Shown: piece by piece, positions 10,452 to 23,514 of the stretch
Position numbering within the stretch: position 1 is the first letter of the stretch
Layout of the letters: the number at the start of each line of letters is the position of its first letter
Origin: Pardosa pseudoannulata
Taxonomy: Eukaryota; Arthropoda; Arachnida; Araneae; Lycosidae
Length of the DNA stretch: 64,000 bases
Direction of reading: 5' to 3'
Assembly: GCA_032207245.1 (NCBI GenBank)
Contig: CM063499.1
Span: 37,722,812 to 37,786,811, forward strand
The notes under the pieces: generated by a model
The model's database searches: none
The model's input: the letters and a program-made list of their open reading frames with translations, nothing else
What the model was told of the DNA's origin: nothing
Program-made: the position numbers and the translations under genes

Positions 10452-13366
10452 GGGTAATTCCATACCAAATCGACACAAGGTTTCTACCTGACCCCCTCCA
10501 ATTTTGATTAAATTTGGTATAGTAAGTGACTTCATGGTAATAAAGAAAATCCCCAAATTTTATGTTCAAATAAAAATTGGTTTGGGAGTTATAAGGCTTT
10601 AAAGTTGCCAGATTTGTCTAAAAAGTACACTATCGGCATACCTTTAAATTACACCTGCTCCTCACCTAATTAAGCTAGAGATATGTGCAAGGTGTTATTT
10701 TAAAGCTTTTTTAATGGGCTTTCATATGATATACAACATATGATGACTTGAAATTTTTTTTAAAAATTTAAATTTAAATTAAAATTTAAAATTTAAATTT
10801 CTCAAAAAGCCAAGTTTTTAAAATTTTGAAAAAAATCTCAAAAATTGTTCATATTATTGTTAATTAATCCTCAAAGTTTCATGTTGGGATCATAATGGGA
10901 TCACAAGCTACAAAAGTTTTTTGTTTGATATATTTACTATTTCAATAACTAAAATGAGAACATGCATTCATTACTTTTAATCTAACTCATCTGTATAGGA
11001 TGGCATTAATGTTTAAACACTACCTTATCGACATATACTCTAGTAAATAGTACATTTAACATTTGTGAAGATTTTAGAATGAAGAAAAATTATTAAAGTG
11101 CATTTCTTTTGATGGATGGTGCTACTTATTTAGTTGAAACTGGTAGAAAGCTTTATGTGTTTTGAGAATTTCTACTTCAGAAAGAATATACATTGGTCCT
11201 GTTGGAGTTAAAGGATCCACCTTACACATAACATCGGAAATTGGAATCCATAGTACATCTGGCTTATATAGATATAAAAAAAGATGATGATGGTCCAGAT
11301 GAGTGAAGGAATGTCACTTTTACCTCTTCAGAGTTTTTCTCTTCTTTCTCTTAACATAAATGTAAGCCACCAATTGCAATTATAAACAGCAGTAATATAG
11401 CCATTTTTATCAGCAAATAGAAGCTTTTATTGTGATGCTATAGCAGTTTGCATCAATAAATCTTGTGAAAAGGAAAATGTCTTCTCAAAGACTTTTGTTT
11501 TTGATTCTGTGGGTATAAAAGCATATTTCTGAGTCCCAGGAATTTCAAAAGCATTTTTAAATTGGTCATCTAGAAATATAGCTGTAGAAACATGTTCTTC
11601 TTGGGTTGAAAAACAAAATGTATTCTTGTGATGTTTTCCTGTGCCCTGTTAAAAAGTTGTTGTGGTGTAAGTATTTGATTTTTATATGGTCGTTGTAGGC
11701 TTGCTCAAGCCGCTAACTCTTGAGTGTACCTCCTACCCCATCACAAGGTCCTTTACCATGAGCTGTTGTCCAAAAATGCCATTCTGCCTCAATGCCAAAA
11801 TCTTCCTTATGTAAGCATAAATTGGCAAAGTTTTTCTTATTTATATATTGTGCAGATGACCCATCTGAGAAATAAAATATTTTCCTTGCACTTTTTTTAA
11901 AATTCTGTCTTTAAAAAAGTAATAAGCTTCTTTTGAAAACAGTAAACTGCTACTGTATTGGGCTCCAAACAGTCTTAAATTACAATGTATGTAAAGTGGT
12001 AAATTCCAAACTTCCCTTTGTAATATACAACAAATGGGTGAGTTGTAGATTGAACATTAGTCCAGTGGCAGCTCTGGGTCTCATCCTGTATAACAAATGA
12101 GTAATTTTCAGCAAAATCAAGAACTACAAACTCTGAATCTTTTAAATTTCCTTTTATATTGTTTATAAATGAATTTTGTTGTTTCACCACAAAGTAATGA
12201 TAAACTAATACAGACATTTTCTCACAAAATAAGTCAATAAATTCTGATGCTGACTTTTGTATTGTTTCTAAAGAGCTCCTATCAACAGAAATCCACTGAT
12301 TGAAAATGATCTTTTCCACCATATTTTCATCGAATGTTTCACCAAGTATGGTTTTTAATTATGTAGTCCCAGAACATGATGTACACTCTCCCATGTGGCA
12401 GCTGACTGATACTGGATTACAAATCATCATAGCAAGGCAGTCCTTGTATGTGTTAATTTTTCCATGTGTTAATGGAAGCTAATTTGGTATTTTATAGCTT
12501 GTGATCCCATTATAATCCCTATGTACTATGTCACAATGTATGAAGCCAGATGTACTATGAATTCCAATTTCAGATGTTATGTGTAAGGTGAATCCTTTAA
12601 CTCTAACAGGACCAATGTATATTCTTTCTGAAGTAGAAATTCTCCAAACACATAAAGCTTTCTATCAGTTTCAACTAAATAAGTTAGCACCATCCATCAA
12701 AAGTAATGCACTTTAATGATATTTCTTCATTCTAAAATCTTCACAAATGTTAAATGTACTATTTACTAGAGTATATGTCGATAAGGTAGTGTGTAAACAT
12801 TAATGCCATCCTATACAGATGAGTTAGATTAAAAGTAATGAATGCATGTTCTCATTTTCGTTATTGCAATAGTAAATATATCAAACAAAAAACCTTTGTA
12901 GCTTGTGATCCCATTTTGATCCCAACATGAAACTTTGAGGATTAATTAACAATAATATGAGCAATTTTTGAGATTTTTTTCAAAATTTTAAAAACTTGGC
13001 TTTTTGAGAAATTTAAATTTTAAATTTTAATTTAAATTTTAATTTTTAAAAAGTTTTTCAAGTCATCATGTGTTGTATATCATATGAAAGTCCATTAAAA
13101 AAGGTTTAAAATAACACCTTGCACATATCTCTAGCTTAATTAGGTGAGTAGCAGGTGTAATTTAAAGGTATGCCGATAGTGTATTTTTTAGACAAATCTG
13201 GCAACTTTAAAGCCTTATAACTCCCAAACCAACTATTATTTGAACATAAGATTTAGGGATTTTCTTTATTACCATGAAGTCGCTTACTGTACCAAATTTA
13301 ATCAAAATTGGAGGGGGTCAGGTAGAATTTGTTCTAAAATTGTGTCGATTTCACATGGAATAACCC
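10452..13366. mobile_element. DNA transposon with ~815-bp terminal inverted repeats
   Basis: The element begins GGGTAATTCCAT and ends ATGGAATAACCC, flanked on both sides by GTTA (10448-10451 and 13367-13370), a likely 4-bp target-site duplication. The arms, about 10452-11265 and 12545-13366, are inverted copies with only scattered differences. The 1.3-kb core holds a broken transposase on the minus strand. It was inserted into the satellite array. The superfamily cannot be named from sequence alone. Confidence 0.85.
11210..12465 (-). pseudogene. Decayed transposase of the long-TIR element
   Basis: Read on the minus strand, fragments in order are: a Cys cluster CNPVSVSCHMGECTSC (about 12420-12370); the open frame 12322-11975 with QWISVDRSSLETIQ, VVLDFAENYSFVIQDE and HPFVVYYKG; then KIFYFSDGSSAQYINKKNFA and EDFGIEAEWHFWTTAHGKGP followed by CDGVGGTLK (about 11880-11710); and, nearer the end, YKPDVLWIPISDVM. 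Stops and frameshifts separate the pieces. The DFAEN and FSDG aspartates plus a downstream E or D could be an RNase-H-fold catalytic triad; that is inference. The family recurs in arthropod genomes as unnamed proteins. Confidence 0.7.
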
Positions 13367-13370
13367 GTTA

Positions 13371-16300
13371 TCATTATTAAGTTTCAAGCTTTTCTGGAAA
13401 ACTTCAGCTAACGTTTGGAGTGTGGAAAAGTTAAATATATTAATATTACCAATTTGATCTATGTTCTCTAAATGGCTTTATAGTTTGATAATAAGTATAA
13501 CTCAACTAATTTCGTCAAGAATTATTAAACTATTAGTTCTCATCTGGTAAACTGCAGCTAAATTTCCTAAATTCTTAACAGCTACATAACACACTGTCTC
13601 ATTACATTATTATCAAATTTTTAGTCTTCTGATAGCAAACTTTAGATAAACTGTCAAATTTAGAAAACTTAAATACCAGTTTAATTTATGTACTCTATGT
13701 TTAATTAATGACTTAATTACTTACTAACATATATTAAGTAATTCATTACACCTATTATTAAATTATTAGCTTTTTTTTCAGCAAACCCTAAAATATATTT
13801 TTAGTATTTTAAATGTATCTTTTCTAATAAAATTCATCCTTTGGTATTGCTTACTAACTCTTTGTATTCATTGTTCAAGTTTAAAGCTCTTCAGGCAAAC
13901 TTCAGCTAAAGTTTGGAGTACGGAAAAGTAAAATATATTACCAATGTGATCTATGTTCTGTACATGGCTTTATAGTTTGATAATATGTATTAAATAACCA
14001 ACTACGTCAAGAATTATTAAACTATTAGTTTTCTGACGGTAAACTGCAGCTGAATTTTCCAAATTCTAAAAAGCTGGACTAACACACTGTCTCATTACAT
14101 TATTATCAAATTTTTAGTATTCTGATGGCAAACTTTAGATAAACTGTCAAATTTAGAAAACTTAAATGCCAGTTTAATTTATGTACTCTTTTTAAATTAA
14201 TGACTTTATTACTTAATAATATATATTAAGTAATTCATTACACCTATTATTAAATTATTATCTTTATCCGGTAAATTCAAAACTATATTATTATTATTTT
14301 AAATTAATCTATTCTAAATAAATTCATCGTTCGGTATTGTATACTAACTCTTTATATTATTTATAAAAGTTTAAAGGCCTTCAGGTAAACTTCAGCTAAA
14401 GTTTGGAGTGGAAAAATTAAATATATTACCAATGTACTATGTCATCTAAATGGCTTTATAGTTTGATAGTATGTATTAAATAACTAATTGTGTCATGAAT
14501 TATTGAACTATTAGTTTTCTTCTGATAAACTACAGCTTAATTTCCTAAATTCTTAAAAGCTGTATAACACACTATCTCATTACATTATTATCAATTTTTT
14601 TTTAATATTCTTCTGGCAAACTTTAAACTGTCAAATTTAGAAAACTTAAATACCAGTTTAATTTATGCACTCTATGTTTAATTAATGAATTTATTACTTA
14701 ATATATATTAAGTAATTTATTACACCTATTATTAAATTATTAGTTTTTTCCGGCAAACTCAAAAATATGTTATTAGTATTTTAAATGCATCTATTCTAAA
14801 TAAATTCATCCTTTGGTATTATATACTAACTCTTTATATTAATTATTAAAGTTTAAAGCCCTACAGGTAAACTTCAGCTAAAGTTTGAAGTAAGGAACAG
14901 TTAAATATATTACTAATGTGATCTATGTTCTCTAAATGGCTTTATAGTTTGATAATATGTATTAAATAACTAATTGCGTCAAGAATTATTAAACAATTAG
15001 TTTTTTTCCGCTAAATTGCAGCTAAATTTCCAAAATTCTAAAACGCTGCACTAACATCCTACCTCATTACATTTTTATCAAATTTTTAGTGTTCTGATGG
15101 CAAACTTTAGATAAACTGTCAAATTTAGAAAACTTAAATACCAGTTTCATTTATGTACTCTATGTTTAATTAATGACTTTATTACTTAATAATATATATT
15201 AAGTAAGTCATTACACCTATTATTAAATTATAAGTTTTTTCCATCAAACTCAAAAATTTTTTATTATTATTTTAAATGAATCTATTCTAAATAAATTCAT
15301 ATTTTAGTATTGTATACTAACTCTTTATATTCATTGTTCAAGTTTAAAGCTCTTCAGGCAAACTTCAGTTAAAGTTTGGAGTATGGAAAAGTTAAATATA
15401 TTACCAATGTAATCTGTGTTCCATAAATGACTTTGTAGTTTGATAATATGTATTAAATAACTAATTGCGTCAAGAATTATTAAACTATTAGTTTTCTGAC
15501 GGTAAACTGCAGATAAATTTCCTGAATTCTTAAAAGCTGTTTAACACACTATCTCATTACATTATTATCAAATTTTTAATGTTCTGCTGGCAAACTTTAG
15601 ATAAACTGTCAAATTTAGAAAACTTAAATACCAGTTTAATTTATACACTCTATGTTTAATTAATGACTTTATTACTTACTAATATATAATATGTAATTCA
15701 TTACACCTATTATTAAATTATAAGTTTTTGCAGTAAGCTCAAAAATATGTTATTATTATTTTAAATGAATCTATTCTAAATAAATTCATCCTTTGGTATT
15801 GTATACTAACTCTTTATATTAGTTGTCAAAGTTTAAAGCTCTTCTGGCAAACTTCAGCTAAAGTTTGGAGTACGGAAAAGTTAAATATATTACCAATGTG
15901 ATCTCTGATCTCTGAATGGTTTTATAGCTTGATAATATGTATTAAATAACTAATTGCGTCAAGAATTATTAAACTATTAGTTCTCTTCAGGTAAACTGCA
16001 GCTGAATTTCCTAAATTCTAAAAAGCTGCACTAACACACTTTCTCATTACATTATTATCAAATTTTTAGTGTTCTGGTGGCAAACTTTAGATAAACTGTC
16101 AAATTTAGAAAAATTAAATAGAACAGAAAACTTCAGCTAAAATTTGGAGTGTGGAAAAGTTAAATATATTACTAATGTTATATATATTCTTTAAATGGCT
16201 TTATAGTTTGATAATATGTATTAAATAACTAATTGCATCAAGAATTATTAAACTATTAGTTCTCTTCCGGTAAACTGCAGCTAAATTTCCTAAATTCTAA

Positions 16301-16975
16301 AAGGCTGCACTATCTCATTACATTCTTATCAAATTTTTAGTGTTCTGCTAGTAAACTTTAGGTAAACTGTCAAATTTAAAAAACTTAAATACCAGTTTAA
16401 TTTATGTACTCTATGTTTAATTAATGACTTTATTTCTTACTAATATATAATATGTAATTCATTACACCTATTATTAAATTATAAGTTTTTGCAGTAAGCT
16501 CAAAAATATGTTATTATTATTTTAAATGAATCTATTCTAAATAAATTCATCCTTTGGTATTGTATACTAACTCTTTATATTAGTTGTCAAAGTTTAAAGC
16601 TCTTCTGGCAAACTTCAGCTAAAGTTTGGAGTATTGAAAAGTTAAACATATTACCAATATGATCTACGTTCTCTAAATGTCTTTATAATTTGATAATATG
16701 TATTAAATAACTAATTGCATCAAGAATTATTAAACTAATCGTTCTTTTCCTGTGAACTGCAGCTAAATTTTCATACTCAGAAAAATATATTATTAGTGCT
16801 TGAAACGGTCTATTCTAGTTAAATTCTTCCTTATTAATATATACTAACTCATTACATTTTACATTAATTATCAAAACTTTTAGTGTTCTCCTGGTAATCT
16901 TTAGCTTAATTCTCAAATTAGGAAAACTTAAATATATTGTTAGTTTAATCTATATACTCTAAATGACTTTATTGC
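13371..16975 (+). repeat. Complex satellite, ~485-bp higher-order unit built of four ~120-bp subunits
   Basis: The marker ATTCTAAATAAATTCATC recurs at about 14310, 14792, 15282 and 15772, a period of 482-491 bp. Within each unit four related subunits carry variants of TTAGTKYTCTTCYGGYAAAC followed by TTCAGCTAAA, each preceded by ATTATYAAA. An extra partial unit near 16090-16500 breaks the register. Confidence 0.85.
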
Positions 16976-16982
16976 TTACCTT

Positions 16983-17402
16983 TCTATATAAAATTCTTCT
17001 GTCCATGTGTTTATAATAGAACTCCTCCTAAACGGCTGAACTGATTTTGATGAAATTTTGTGTATGTAATTAAGTTGATTCGAGAATGGTTTTGATTCAC
17101 AATTTAAACCTATATAAAATGTTTTTTTATTAAAAATCCAGAATTTTGCGCTTATGGAGATTATTATAATGGGGCTCGGAAACCCTTCACTGACAGCGTA
17201 TCTGTGGTGCAGTGGTCGGCGCAACGGGCTTCAGTACAATTACGTTTATGATGACTGTACGCGTGGTGGAGTCAGGTATTTTTTAAATAATTTTTTTCTT
17301 TAATTTTCCATCAAGTGGTCCAATTTATAATTTATTTAAAAACATTTTACAATTTTTGGGTTTACAGAGTTAAAACAGGACAACATCTGTCGGGTCGTCT
17401 AG
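16983..17402 (+). mobile_element. Short Helitron-like non-autonomous element
   Basis: It starts TCTATATAAAATTC and ends GGGTCGTCTAG followed by T. A small GACA/TGTC hairpin lies just upstream of the end, as in Helitrons. The left part contains AACTCCTCCTAAACGGCTGA and TTTTGATGAAATTTTGTG, wording common at Helitron ends of arthropods. A tRNA-like GGTGCAGTGGTCGGCGCAAC lies inside at about 17205. It was inserted in the satellite. Confidence 0.55.
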
Positions 17403-17969
17403 TTAATATACATTAATATATTTCGTCAATTGTCAAATTATTAGTTATTTCAGGTAAACTCAAAAAAAATATGTTATTATTTTAAATTAATCTATTCTAT
17501 AAATGTATCCTTTTAGAATTGTATACTAACTCTTTACATTAATTTTTCAAGTTTGAATTTCCTGGCAAACTTCAACTAAAGTTTAGAGTGTGGAAAAGTT
17601 AAATAATACCAATGCAATCTATGTTCCGTAAATGACTTTATTCTTTATTAAATTACATTAAATAGTCAATTGATTATTAAAACTATCAGTGTTTTTCCTG
17701 AATAATGCAGCTAAATTTCATATTTATTTGAAAAATAACTTTATCAGTATTTTAAATAATCTTTCTAAATAAATTTATCTTTATTTATATATATTCATTA
17801 TATAATTCATATCCTTTATATATAGTCATAAAATATATTTATATAATTCATTACATTAATTATCAAGCTGTTAATGCTCTTCCAGCAAACTCCAAAAGAA
17901 ATTTCAAATTTATTAAGCTTAAATATATTGCTAATTTAAAAGTCATACTCTAAATACCGTTATTTTTTA
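17403..17969 (+). repeat. Satellite block between two insertions
   Basis: The block is diverged copies of the same satellite family (TTCCTGGCAAACTTCAACTA and ATGCTCTTCCAGCAAACTCC). It ends at TTAA where the next element is inserted. Confidence 0.7.
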
Positions 17970-17973
17970 TTAA

Positions 17974-19432
17974 CACATTGTATGCGGGAAGCGTATTAAT
18001 ACGTTTTATGACGATTGATACTTGAGAGCGGGTCACGTACTATAGTCCATGTAAAATCTATTGGCACTTAAGGTCACACTTTCTCGTTTCAGTCATCGGT
18101 TACTATGGTAGCGACAATAGCCTAGCAATCACCTATTTTCAGTACTTCAGTTGAGGATTTGATTCCAATACGTTCAGACGACTTGCTTTATTATTATAAG
18201 TCAAAATTTTTTGTGCTTTTAATATTTACATAAAGAAAAGTTTAACAATTTATAAAAATTTAAATAAATACAATTTTTTTTTAAAATACAAAAAATTTCT
18301 TTAATTTAGAATTCTTACTAAAACATTATGAATCTCTACCTTCTAAAGAAAATTTTCACTTCTAAAAAATGTAACAGACCATAAAATCTTTAAATACATA
18401 ATAAAATTATACAAAATAATGTTATTGCATTAAACCTCTTTCAATTCTTGTAAAATAATAATTAATCTGTACAATTTTAATAGAAACTTTACTATGGTCA
18501 CATAACTTCATAATATACTTATTAACATACTTAAATTTAAAATTCAGAACTACATTCTCTTAAATAAATTATTATTAAGAAATGCTTTTGATATTTAAAT
18601 TAAAAGAATCATCATATAAAGAAAATAGGAAATTTTAACTAATTATCATTAAAATTACCGAACTATTCAATCATCTTAATTTATTATTTCTGTAAATAAT
18701 GCAACTTTCAAGAAAAAAAAATTACTTTTTCAGTAGAATTTTTTAAATTTATTTATAAAACATACAATTTTTGAATTGTAATTTATATAATTAATCTTAA
18801 ATTTAATCTTATAAGCATATAAAATGACTCATAAAATTTTGTGTAAAGTATTAAGTATTCTTCAATGTAGTTAAATAAACATATTTCATCATGAAGAGCC
18901 CACACGATGCATAATTTAACACATAAAAAAATAGTATTCATTAACTGTCGTTACCATAGTTACATTGTATCGAAAAATTGGTGATTGAAGCGTATTGAGT
19001 CACGTACTAGTACGGGTTAGTGCAACAACATGGTTTGTTTGTGGGAACAAATATAACGGTTATATACATTAAAACGAAGCCGAATGTTCTAGCCTACTAC
19101 ATAGATTCTGGAATATAAAAATGTTTATATATAACACAATTCGAAAAAATTAAAACTATATACTACTATTTCTATTTCATTTTTCATATTTACGATACTA
19201 TTATAAATTTATCTACTAAAAAATATATTTTTTGTTTACAAAAATTTTATGGTTGTTATTTATATATTTACATTTATATATTTGTTTATATATTTCAATA
19301 TAAAATACGAAATGTTGGTTAAAAATTTAAATAATTTTCGATCTATTGAGATTTAACTCCATAACTAAATTTACGCGCAAAATGACCGCTCCCGGTACAA
19401 TTCCACTGCGAAATGTACCCGCACACAATGTG
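17974..19432. mobile_element. piggyBac-like TTAA-flanked element, non-autonomous
   Basis: TTAA occurs on both sides (17970-17973 and 19433-19436). The terminal inverted repeats are CACATTGTATGCGGG and the inverse of CACATTGTGTGCGGG. Subterminal inverted segments also match: GTTACTATGGTAGCGACA near 18105 against the inverse of TGTCGTTACCATAGTTAC near 18945, and GTCACGTACTA near both ends. The AT-rich interior has no transposase that I can see. Confidence 0.7.
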
Positions 19433-19436
19433 TTAA

Positions 19437-22015
19437 TATGTAATAACAATACACATTATATAAACTACCAAACTGTCAGTGCCCTTGAGGTAAACTTCTG
19501 TTAAATTTTAAAACATTATTTTAATGTTAAAGTTCATTATCATAGCTGCTTACATTACTACAGTAAAATCAGATCTCCTTTAGTAATAGTAATAATAATA
19601 CCCGTTATATAATTCATATCCTTTATTTATATATATTCTTTATGTATATTTATATAATTTATTAAATTAATTAGTGCTATTATTAGTGCAAACTATTAGT
19701 GCTCTTCCGGCAAACTTCTGAACTTTAAATTTGGTAAAATTAAACATATTACTAATTTAAAAGATTTAGGCTAAATACCTTTATCTTTTATTAATATGTA
19801 ATAACAATACACATTACTTAAATTACCAAACTATTAGAGCTGTTTCGACAAACTTCTGAACTTTCAAATTTGGAAAACTTAAATATATTACTAATTTAAA
19901 AGTCTTATTCTAAATATCTCTATCCTTAATTAATATCTAATAACAATACACATTATTTAAATTACCAAACAAAAATTACCGATCAAAGCTCTTTCGGAAA
20001 ACTTCTGTTAAATTTTAAAACATTATTTTAATGTTAAAGTTCATTATCATACTTGCTCCTTTATTAATATCTAATAACAATACACATTACATAAATTACC
20101 AAACAAAAATTACCAACTACAGCTCTTTCGGCAAACTTCTGTTAAACTTTAAAGCATTATTAATGTTAAAATTCATTATCATACTTGCTTGCATTAATGC
20201 AGTAAAAACCGATTTCCTTTATTAATAGTAATAATAATACACATTATATATAGTTCCTATCTTTTATTTATATATATTCATTATGTATATTTATATAATT
20301 GATTACATTAATTATCAAACTATTAGTGCTCTTCCGGCAAACTTCAGAACATTCAAAATTGGAAAAATTAAATATATTACTAATTTAAAAGTCTTACTCT
20401 AAATATCTTTATCCTTAATTAATATCTAATAACAATACACGTTACATAAATAACCAAAACAAATTACCAATTAGAGCTCTTTCGGTAAACTACTGTTAAA
20501 CTTTAAAGCGTTATTAATGTTAAAATTCATTATCATATTTTCTTGCGTTACTGCAGTAAATCAGATTTCCTTTATTAATAGTAATGACAATACACATTAT
20601 ATATAATTCATATATTTTATTTATATATATTCATTATGTATATTTATATAATTCATTACATTAATTATCTAACTATTAGTGCTCTTCCGGCAAACTTCCG
20701 AACTTTCAAATTTGGAAAATTTAAATGTAATACTAAACTTCTTACATCGTCTTACAAACGTCTTACGCTAAGTATCTTTATTCTTTATTAATATGTAATA
20801 ACAATATATATTACATAAATTACCAAACAAAAATTAACAATTAGTGCTCTATCGGCAAACTTCAGTTAAGTTTTAAAGCATTATTAATGTTAAAATTGAT
20901 TATCATACTTGCTTGCGTTACTGCAGTAAAAACAGATTTCCTTTATTAATACCTAGTAATAATAATACACATTATACATAATTCCTATCTTTTATTTATA
21001 TATATTCATTATGTATATTTATATAATTGATTACATTAATTATGAAACTATTAGTGTTCTTCCGGCAAACTTCAGAACTTTCAAATTTGGAAAACTTAAA
21101 TATATTGCTAAAAGTCTCACTCTAAATATCTTTATCCTTTACTAATATGTAATAACAATACATATTAGATAAATTACCAAACAAAAATTACCAATTAGTG
21201 CTCTATCGGTAAGCTTCTGTTAAACTTTAAAGCATTATTAATGTTAAAATTCATTATTATATTTGCTTGCATTACTCAAGAAAAAACAGATTTCCTTTAT
21301 TAATAGTAATAATAATACACATTATACATAATTCCTATCTTTTATTTATATATATATTCATAATGTATATTTATATAATTCATTACATTAATTATCAAAC
21401 TATTAGTGCTCTTCCGGCAAACTTCAGAATTTTCAAATTTGGAAAACTTATATATATTACTAAAAGTATCTTTATCCTTCATTAATAAGTAATAACAATA
21501 CACATTACATAAATTACCAAACAAAAATTACCAACTACAGCTGTTTCGGCAAAACTTCTGTTAAACTTTAAAGCATTATTAATGTTAAAATTCATTATCA
21601 TACTTGCTTGCATTAATGCAGTAAAAACAGATTTCCTTTATTAATAGTAATGACAATACACATTATATATAATTCATATATTTTATTTATATATATTCAT
21701 TATGTATATTTATATAATTCATTACATTAATTATCAAACTATTAGTGCTTTTCCGCCAAATTTCAGAACTTACAAATTTGGAAAAATTAAATATAATACT
21801 AATTTAAAAGTCTTACTCTAAATATCTTTATCCTTAATTAATATCTAATAACAATACACGTTACATAAATAACCAAACAATTACCAATTAGAGCTCTTTC
21901 GGCAAACCTCTGTTAAATTTCAAAGCATTATTAATGTTAAAATTTATTATTATACTTGCTTGCATTATTGCAGTAAAAACAGATTTCCTTTATTAATAGT
22001 AACAACAATACACAT
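19437..22015 (+). repeat. Complex satellite, ~350-bp higher-order unit
   Basis: The marker TTAGTGCTCTTCCGGCAAAC recurs at about 20322, 20675, 21049, 21402 and 21741. A second subunit has GAGCTCTTTCGGCAAACTTC and a third the AAAAACAGATTTCCTTTATT block, so each unit is three related pieces of about 118 bp. It belongs to the same family as the ~485-bp array. Confidence 0.85.
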
Positions 22016-22860
22016 TATATAAATTTCAAAACTATCAGCGCTTTCTCGGTAAACTTCAGTTAAACTTTAATGCATTATTATTGTTATGATTCATTATCAA
22101 ACTAGCTTGCATTACTGCAATAAAAACAGATTTCTTTTATTAGTAGTAACAACAATACACGTTATATAAATTGAAAAACTATCAGCGCTTTTTCGACAAA
22201 CTTCAGTTAGAATTTAATTCATTATTAATGTTACGATTCATTATTATAGTTACTTGCATTACTGCAATAAAAAAGATTTCCTTTAGTAATAGTAACAACA
22301 ATACAAATTATATAAATTGCAAAACAATCAACTCTCTCTCGGCAAACTTCAATTAAATTTTAATGCATTATTAATGTTATTCATTATTATAGTTGCTTGC
22401 ATTACTGCAGTAAAAACAGATTTCTTTTATTAATAGTGGCAACAATACACATTAAATAAATTGAAAAACTATCAGCGCGATTCAGTTAAACTCTAATGTA
22501 TTATTAAAATTATGATTCATTATTACAATTGGTTGCATTATTGCAGAAAGAACAGATTTCCTTTATTAATAGTAACAACAATACACATAATATCAATTGC
22601 AAAACTATCAGCGCCCTATCGGCAAACTTCAGTTAAACTTTAATGCATTATTATCGTTATGATTCATATCATACTTGCTTGCATTACAACAATAAAAACA
22701 AATTTCCTTTATTAGTAGTAACAACAATACACACTATATAAACTACAAAACTATCAGCTCCCTTTCGGCTCACTTCATTTAAACTTTAATGCATTATTAA
22801 TGTTATGATTCATTATTATAGATGTTTGCATTACTGCAGTTGAAAGAGATTTCATATCAT
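22016..22860 (+). repeat. Simple tandem form of the satellite, ~145-bp monomer, six copies
   Basis: ACTATCAGCGCTTTCTCGG and variants recur at about 22037, 22184, 22328, 22473, 22608 and 22754. Each monomer continues AACTTCAGTTAAACTTTAAT, then GCATTATTAATGTTATGATT, then ATTACTGCAATAAAAACAGA. The array ends near 22860. Confidence 0.85.
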
Positions 22861-23358
22861 TTTCAAAGTACTTTTAACCATAATGATTATATTTAAACGA
22901 GATTACATTCTAACATCAAGTTTTATAAACCTACCAAATGATTACTTGCAGAAATAAACTACCTGTCTAATTCATTTCCTCCATATAAACGGTCACATTT
23001 TTAATTTTGAAGTCTTGAAAAAGCAAAAAGTGAATCATTTGAACATCAAACGACGCTTAGAAATTCTAAACAACAAAGAGTCTTAACCAGGTATTCTAGA
23101 ATACAAAAATTTCCGAAAAACAGAAGCTGCGAAAATACCTCTAAAAATAAACTCCGAAAATAAAAATTAAAAGAAAAAAAAACCGAAAGTGTCTCTCTCC
23201 AAGAGGTGTATCCCAAAACATGCCCGGTCGAAAGCGAAAACGAATCTAGAGATAATAAACATGAGAACAAAACATCACACTTGCTCCGATTTTGTTCTCG
23301 AAGAAAAAATCCGCCAGAGGCGCTCCATGCCTCGAAGGTTCACTGGCCTATATACATC

Positions 23359-23514
23359 CAAGATGGCGGTCAGTTCTTTCTTCGCCGTAAGTAGGTCACT
23401 TATGCCTTATTGGTTCGGGCGAAGTATAAAAGTTAAAGAGACCCAGTGGACAGAGCATTCAGTCGCTTTTTTCCTCTAAGAGAAAGTTTTCATCTAGAAG
23501 GAGTTTAGCAACAG
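23359..23514 (+). promoter_or_regulatory. Promoter-like island with possible 5' non-coding exon
   Basis: A GC-richer island carries CAAGATGGCGG (23359-23369, YY1-like), an inverted CCAAT box ATTGG (23409-23413), TATAAAA (23425-23431) and an initiator-like TTCAGTC (about 23458-23464). About 50 nt further on is a strong donor CAG|GTAGGT (exon end 23514). No ORF of note starts in it, so it looks like a short untranslated first exon. The next + strand coding exon is the VPVPKP gene, whose ATG is preceded by an acceptor-like CTATTTCAG. That link, an intron of about 8.6 kb, is inferred. Confidence 0.45.

Noticed and set aside
23189..23479. 96-codon frame over the promoter island
   Set aside because: It covers the TATA box and initiator, has no family resemblance and is explained by locally higher GC content.
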